Source of the DNA: Thermococcus sp. MV5
Lineage (GTDB): Archaea > Methanobacteriota_B > Thermococci > Thermococcales > Thermococcaceae
NCBI RefSeq assembly: GCF_012027425.1
Contig: NZ_SNUE01000007.1
Coordinates: forward strand, 1-64,000
Length of the DNA: 64,000 nt
Direction of reading: 5' to 3'
Below the pieces are notes generated by a model. It ran no database searches and was not told the origin of the DNA. It saw only the letters and a list, made by a program, of their open reading frames with translations. Shown here piece by piece: positions 61,236-64,000 of this stretch (its first letter is position 1; every line of letters starts with the position of its first letter). Position numbers and translations under genes: made by a program.

Positions 61236-61871
61236 TTATATCACAACTTCCACACCGTCGATTTCGTTATTTACTGACTTCACGACACTAAAAGAGAACA
61301 TTCTCTCTTTCTTAGTTACCCGAATCACAGTAGTTGCCATATCCTCAAACAATAACAAAGCATAAGGGACACTTTTCTCTAATAAATCAGTAGTAATAAA
61401 GTAGAATGCTATCCTTTTGGTTCCAGTGAAAGAGAGAACTGTGTTCATAGTAGTTAAAGTATCTTGCTTAGAGTCAGCTATTAATAAAAGTTTTTCAAAG
61501 CCCAAAACAGGATTAACTACTTTGTCATTTGGTGAGATGGAGTTGAGGATCCTCTTATACTCACTCTCTCTAATGGAGGGTTCTTCGAGACTAATACGCC
61601 CGAGAATTTGACCAACCTCAAGCCTGCCTCCAGCCTTTATCACTTTAATATCATCCAGAATACTTGTATCAAAACCAGCTAACTCCAAATGAATCTTATA
61701 CATGTAAAGGGTGTCTAAAACATCATCCACTACCACAGTGTTTCCATTCTCTCTAGCCCAACTTATCAAGTGATAAAATCCTAAAACTGGACTCGTCACT
61801 GAGTCATGTTCAATTAAGACAGTCTCTCCATATTTTATTGAATTCCAAATTTTATGAAGGCTCTGTTTCAC
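61236..61871 (-). CDS. DUF257 family protein
   Basis: 211 residues of the Thermococcales-restricted DUF257 family: SIKYGETVLIEHDSVTSPVLGFYHLISW, VVDDVLDTLYMYKIHLELAG and YFITTDLLEKSVPYALLLFEDMATTVI. The fold is RecA-like without a P-loop, distantly like DUF835. Function unknown. Start GTG 61871 is six bases after GGAGGTG; a GTG at 61880 is part of that site. Confidence 0.8.
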   Translation of the reverse strand: MKQSLHKIWNSIKYGETVLIEHDSVTSPVLGFYHLISWARENGNTVVVDDVLDTLYMYKIHLELAGFDTSILDDIKVIKAGGRLEVGQILGRISLEEPSIRESEYKRILNSISPNDKVVNPVLGFEKLLLIADSKQDTLTTMNTVLSFTGTKRIAFYFITTDLLEKSVPYALLLFEDMATTVIRVTKKERMFSFSVVKSVNNEIDGVEVVI

Positions 61872-62077
61872 ACGGGCCACCTCCCATAACCCGATATTGG
61901 AAGTATTCCTTAAATATTTTGTGCAGATTTAAGCTCAAATATTGTAGAAGTTCTAATTTTTATACGGAAATACTGAAAAAATCACGAAAATAATAAAATT
62001 TCCTGAAATTTGTAAATTATTGAGAAAGTAATTATCCTCAGCCATGTTCCAAATAGTAGTCAAAATGGACAAACTAA

Positions 62078-62248
62078 CGGCTCTTATTTGGAAGATTTGG
62101 GCGAAAAAGACGAAAGAAATGTGTTTATTCGTATCTTTATGAGGATTTGCTTGTGGAGGTTCGTAAAAGAGGCTATAATATTCCACAGGTGGCTAATATG
62201 GTTCTCGCAGCAATAGTTTCACCAGAAAACACTTTAGAAAAACTTTAA
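62078..62248 (+). pseudogene. Remnant of a small gene
   Basis: The 390-base gap 61872-62258 is mostly A+T-rich, but 62078-62248 on the plus strand stays open and its end reads like protein: YEDLLVEVRKRGYNIPQVANMVLAAIVSPE, then a stop. There is no start codon with a ribosome site, and TAA at 62075 closes it upstream. Probably the 3' end of a lost gene, or a gene with an odd start. Family not recognised. Confidence 0.35.
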
Positions 62249-62258
62249 AAACAGATTA

Positions 62259-62336
62259 TGGTGCGGTGGCCGGGATTTGAACCCGGGCCCGCGGCGTGGC
62301 AGGCCGCTGTCCTAGGCCAGGCTAGACTACCACCGC
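62259..62336 (-). tRNA. tRNA-Gly (GCC), CCA encoded
   Basis: Minus strand: acceptor GCGGTGG (62336-62330) pairs with CCACCGC, discriminator A, CCA encoded at 62261-62259. The anticodon stem GCGGC/GCCGC closes loop CTGCCAC, anticodon GCC. T loop GGGTTCAAATCCC. Confidence 0.97.
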
Positions 62337-62393
62337 CCAAGCTCGGTAGATAATCAATTGCAGACGCTTTATAAATCTTTCGCTGAGATATTT

Positions 62394-63101
62394 TCAAATT
62401 CCGCCACTTTCTTTGATCTTTCTTCTAATGTTGGGGTCTCTATCGGCTATTCTTTTCAATGCCTCTTCAAAGCTCATCCAATCGGGCACCTCTTCATTGA
62501 GATAAATTCCTGTCCTTCCTATTGAGTCTCTTCTTGTAAGTATCTTTACCCTCTCTTGTACAAGTTCGATGCTCACTCCAAGAGCCTTTGCAACTTCGCT
62601 TTCTCTCCCCACAACTTCCTTCTCCACGTGGCCTTTATTTGTAGGAACTATCAGAATCAGCTTCTTATTAACTCCAGGAACTCTTAGATTTGTCTTGACT
62701 CCCCAAATATTGACCATTCCTCCCCATTTATAAAATTCGAATTCCCTGTCAGTAGGATTTATAAGAGGGAATGTTACCGTTGTCTCTTCATCAATCTCGA
62801 TATGGGCCTTTATTAAATGCCATGGAGTGGCCATTACAATCCTTCTATTTTGAAAGGGGATCTTCTCCAGGCTAAGCTCAACTAAAAAGCTTGAGATCTT
62901 ATAGGGGATGATTATATCTATATCACTGTCTTTTCTCACGTCTCCCCTAGCAACGCTTCCATAAACATAGGGATCAAACTGTTCCAGCCTTTCCATTATT
63001 TTTAATGCCTTTTCCCTTTTTTCCCTTAAAATTGCCCATCTTTTAGGGGAATAGACCACTTCTCTCTCGTCCCACACTCTCACAACTTTTTCTCTTGGCA
63101 T
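62394..63101 (-). CDS. Nucleotidyltransferase-domain protein (COG1665 type)
   Basis: 235 residues. YVYGSVARGDVRKDSDIDIII gives the GS...DxD catalytic motif of the nucleotidyltransferase superfamily; a second half with ATPWHLIKAHIEIDEETTVTFPLINPTDREF and an HTH-like VAKALGVSIELVQERVKIL follows. Archaeal, function unknown, probably acts on nucleic acid ends. The divergent gene at 63185 lies 83 bases away. Confidence 0.75.
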   Translation of the reverse strand: MPREKVVRVWDEREVVYSPKRWAILREKREKALKIMERLEQFDPYVYGSVARGDVRKDSDIDIIIPYKISSFLVELSLEKIPFQNRRIVMATPWHLIKAHIEIDEETTVTFPLINPTDREFEFYKWGGMVNIWGVKTNLRVPGVNKKLILIVPTNKGHVEKEVVGRESEVAKALGVSIELVQERVKILTRRDSIGRTGIYLNEEVPDWMSFEEALKRIADRDPNIRRKIKESGGI

Positions 63102-63184
63102 GCTTAATGATTTGTGTAATTCTTTTTAAGTATCACCGATACTTTTTAATAACTCCACAATAATTGTTGAAAGGAGGTGGAAAA

Positions 63185-63601
63185 ATGCCAGTACTTGGTA
63201 TTAATATTACTAAAGTGGAGATGGAGAAGCAGGGAGGAATTGCAAGTAAAGTGGAGATTAACCTTTCACCAAAAGTTGAGGAGGTAAGGTTGGGAGAGAT
63301 AAAGACTCCCTCGGGCAAGGTAAATGGTATCGAAGTCCTTTTCACATATCAAATAGGCTATAGACCCGATATAGCGCGTGCTTCAATAAGCGGTGCGGTA
63401 TTTTACCTCCCACCACAAAAAGAGAAGATTGACGAAATACTTGATAACTGGGAGAAGGAGAAAAAGATTCCTCCAGAGATGTTTGCAGAGATCGTGAACT
63501 TCATCACAAACGAGGTAACACCGCTGTTAATGCTTATCTCAAAAGAGATGCGGATTCCCTACCCAATTCCAGTGCCTAGGGTTTCTATAAAGCAGCCTTG
63601 A
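63185..63601 (+). CDS. Conserved archaeal hypothetical protein
   Basis: 138 residues. Strand-rich first half (GINITKVEMEKQGGIASKVEINLSP, VLFTYQIGYRPDIARASISGAVFYL) and a helical end with EIVNFITNEVTPLLMLISKEMRIPYPIPVPRV. The layout of beta sheet followed by an amphipathic helix and a Pro-rich tail recalls SecB-like chaperones, but I would not assign it. GGAGGTGGAAAA precedes ATG 63185. Confidence 0.65.
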   Translation: MPVLGINITKVEMEKQGGIASKVEINLSPKVEEVRLGEIKTPSGKVNGIEVLFTYQIGYRPDIARASISGAVFYLPPQKEKIDEILDNWEKEKKIPPEMFAEIVNFITNEVTPLLMLISKEMRIPYPIPVPRVSIKQP

Positions 63602-63665
63602 TTTTTCTTTTGCCTCTTTCAAAACACTTATAAAGGCAATGTGTTATCCTTTTTCGGTGGTTGTG

Positions 63666-63894
63666 ATGAGGGGGGATTTACTTTGCTTTACCCAAATCAG
63701 CTCTTCAAGTCTTCAATGCCTTAGAGGATAGGCCAATATCTTCTAAAGAGCTAGCAAGAAAAACCAACCTTTCTGAAAGGACTGTCAGATATGCGTTGAA
63801 AGTTTTGAAGGAAAATGGGCTTGTTGAGGAGATATTTTTCTTACGCGATGCCCGAAGAAGAGGGTATAAACGAAAGAAACTCACTCCGGGCTGA
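63666..63894 (+). pseudogene. Frameshifted winged-helix DNA-binding protein
   Basis: ATG 63666, with GGTGGTTGTG before it, opens MRGDLLC, then one extra T in GCTTTACCC (about 63684-63690) throws the frame. In the next frame it reads LPKSALQVFNALEDRPISSK, then ELARKTNLSERTVRYALKVL and KENGLVEEIFFLRDARRRGY, a MarR/ArsR-like HTH that ends at TGA 63892. One base loss restores a 75-residue protein. Real mutation or sequencing error cannot be told. TATAAAGGC (about 63629-63637) is a TATA box. Confidence 0.7.
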
Positions 63895-64000
63895 GGCCTT
63901 CCACTTTTTGAAGGCCTTTTTTAATTTCTGGATACCTGGTTTCAAAAACAAGTTCCGCTATTTCAATTGCTTGAGCATAGGCTTCTCGTTTTGCGTAGAA
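63881..64000 (-). CDS. C-terminal end of an unidentified protein (cut by window)
   Basis: The minus strand is open from the window edge to TGA 63883-63881, giving 39 residues: AKREAYAQAIEIAELVFETRYPEI, then KKGLQKVEGLSPE. Helical and charged, codon use normal. It overlaps the end of the frameshifted winged-helix gene by 14 bases. The perfect AGGCCTTC/GAAGGCCT stem at 63894-63918 lies within its coding sequence. Family not recognisable from this part. Confidence 0.55.
   Translation of the reverse strand, partial: FYAKREAYAQAIEIAELVFETRYPEIKKGLQKVEGLSPE

Noticed and set aside
63894-63918. AGGCCTTC/GAAGGCCT stem plus T run as a terminator feature
   Set aside because: It lies inside an open coding frame on the minus strand (KKGLQKVEGL), and archaeal termination does not depend on such stems; kept only as a note.
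1-64000. CRISPR array, integrase or intact insertion sequence
   Set aside because: No regularly spaced repeats and no transposase, integrase or Cas motif were seen on either strand.

Overview
The window is from a low-G+C member of the Thermococcales, most likely a Thermococcus. Supporting this are a 5S rRNA followed by tRNA-Asp, archaeal TATA boxes, GGAGGTGATC-type ribosome binding sites (often GGTGAT or GAGGTG), box C/D sRNAs, archaeosine and Trm5b tRNA modification genes, duplicated 2-oxoacid:ferredoxin oxidoreductases, DUF257 and DUF835 proteins, and a carbon monoxide dehydrogenase-hydrogenase-Mrp antiporter island of the kind known from T. onnurineus. Species cannot be fixed from the sequence alone.

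Layout. 1-2617: 5S rRNA 3' end, tRNA-Asp, surE, a DUF996 membrane protein and RaSEA (archaeosine). 2834-8295: two adjacent ferredoxin oxidoreductases, a four-subunit 2-oxoglutarate-type enzyme (korDABG) and a three-subunit paralogue without its own ferredoxin subunit. 8354-20786: mixed housekeeping, including trm5b, tRNA-Glu, a metal/cobalamin-type ABC importer whose binding protein survives only as a stub, an S-layer-like protein, mtnA plus an iron alcohol dehydrogenase, an Lhr helicase and an M20 hydrolase. 20902-35915 (all minus strand) is the CO island: corQR regulators, cooF, cooS, cooC, cooT, an energy-converting group 4 [NiFe] hydrogenase and seven Mrp-type antiporter subunits. 36120-48267: a structured leader and metallo-beta-lactamase gene, DUF835 proteins, TatD nuclease, a DHPS-like protein, an ABC exporter, NUDIX, PfkB, a DapA-family aldolase, and hypC-hypD, which mature [NiFe] hydrogenases. 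48569-63894: alanine aminotransferase, decayed ATPase genes, SAMP, tRNA-Arg, Lrp-type and PRT-type regulators, SRP54, an MFS transporter with a palindromic operator, MTA phosphorylase, tRNA-Gly and several lineage-restricted genes.

How the genes work together. In the CO island CooS oxidises CO, CooF carries electrons to the membrane hydrogenase, protons are reduced to H2, and the antiporter subunits couple this to an ion gradient. CooC and CooT load nickel, HypC and HypD help build the hydrogenase active site, and CorQR is the expected CO-responsive switch. MtnA (14714) and MTA phosphorylase (59946) are two steps of methylthioadenosine salvage.

Features no ORF caller would show: four box C/D sRNA candidates (near 4300, 39290, 48415, 51870), the first antisense to the end of korA and carrying a guide that matches the universally conserved 16S 790-loop sequence; an 83-bp tract identical in the two oxidoreductase alpha genes; a structured 5' leader; an unexplained structured region at 51221-51559; two related G+C-rich hairpins; and several gene remnants, including a frameshifted winged-helix gene and a lipoprotein stub.

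All identifications come from reading motifs and from memory of families; nothing was searched or folded by computer.
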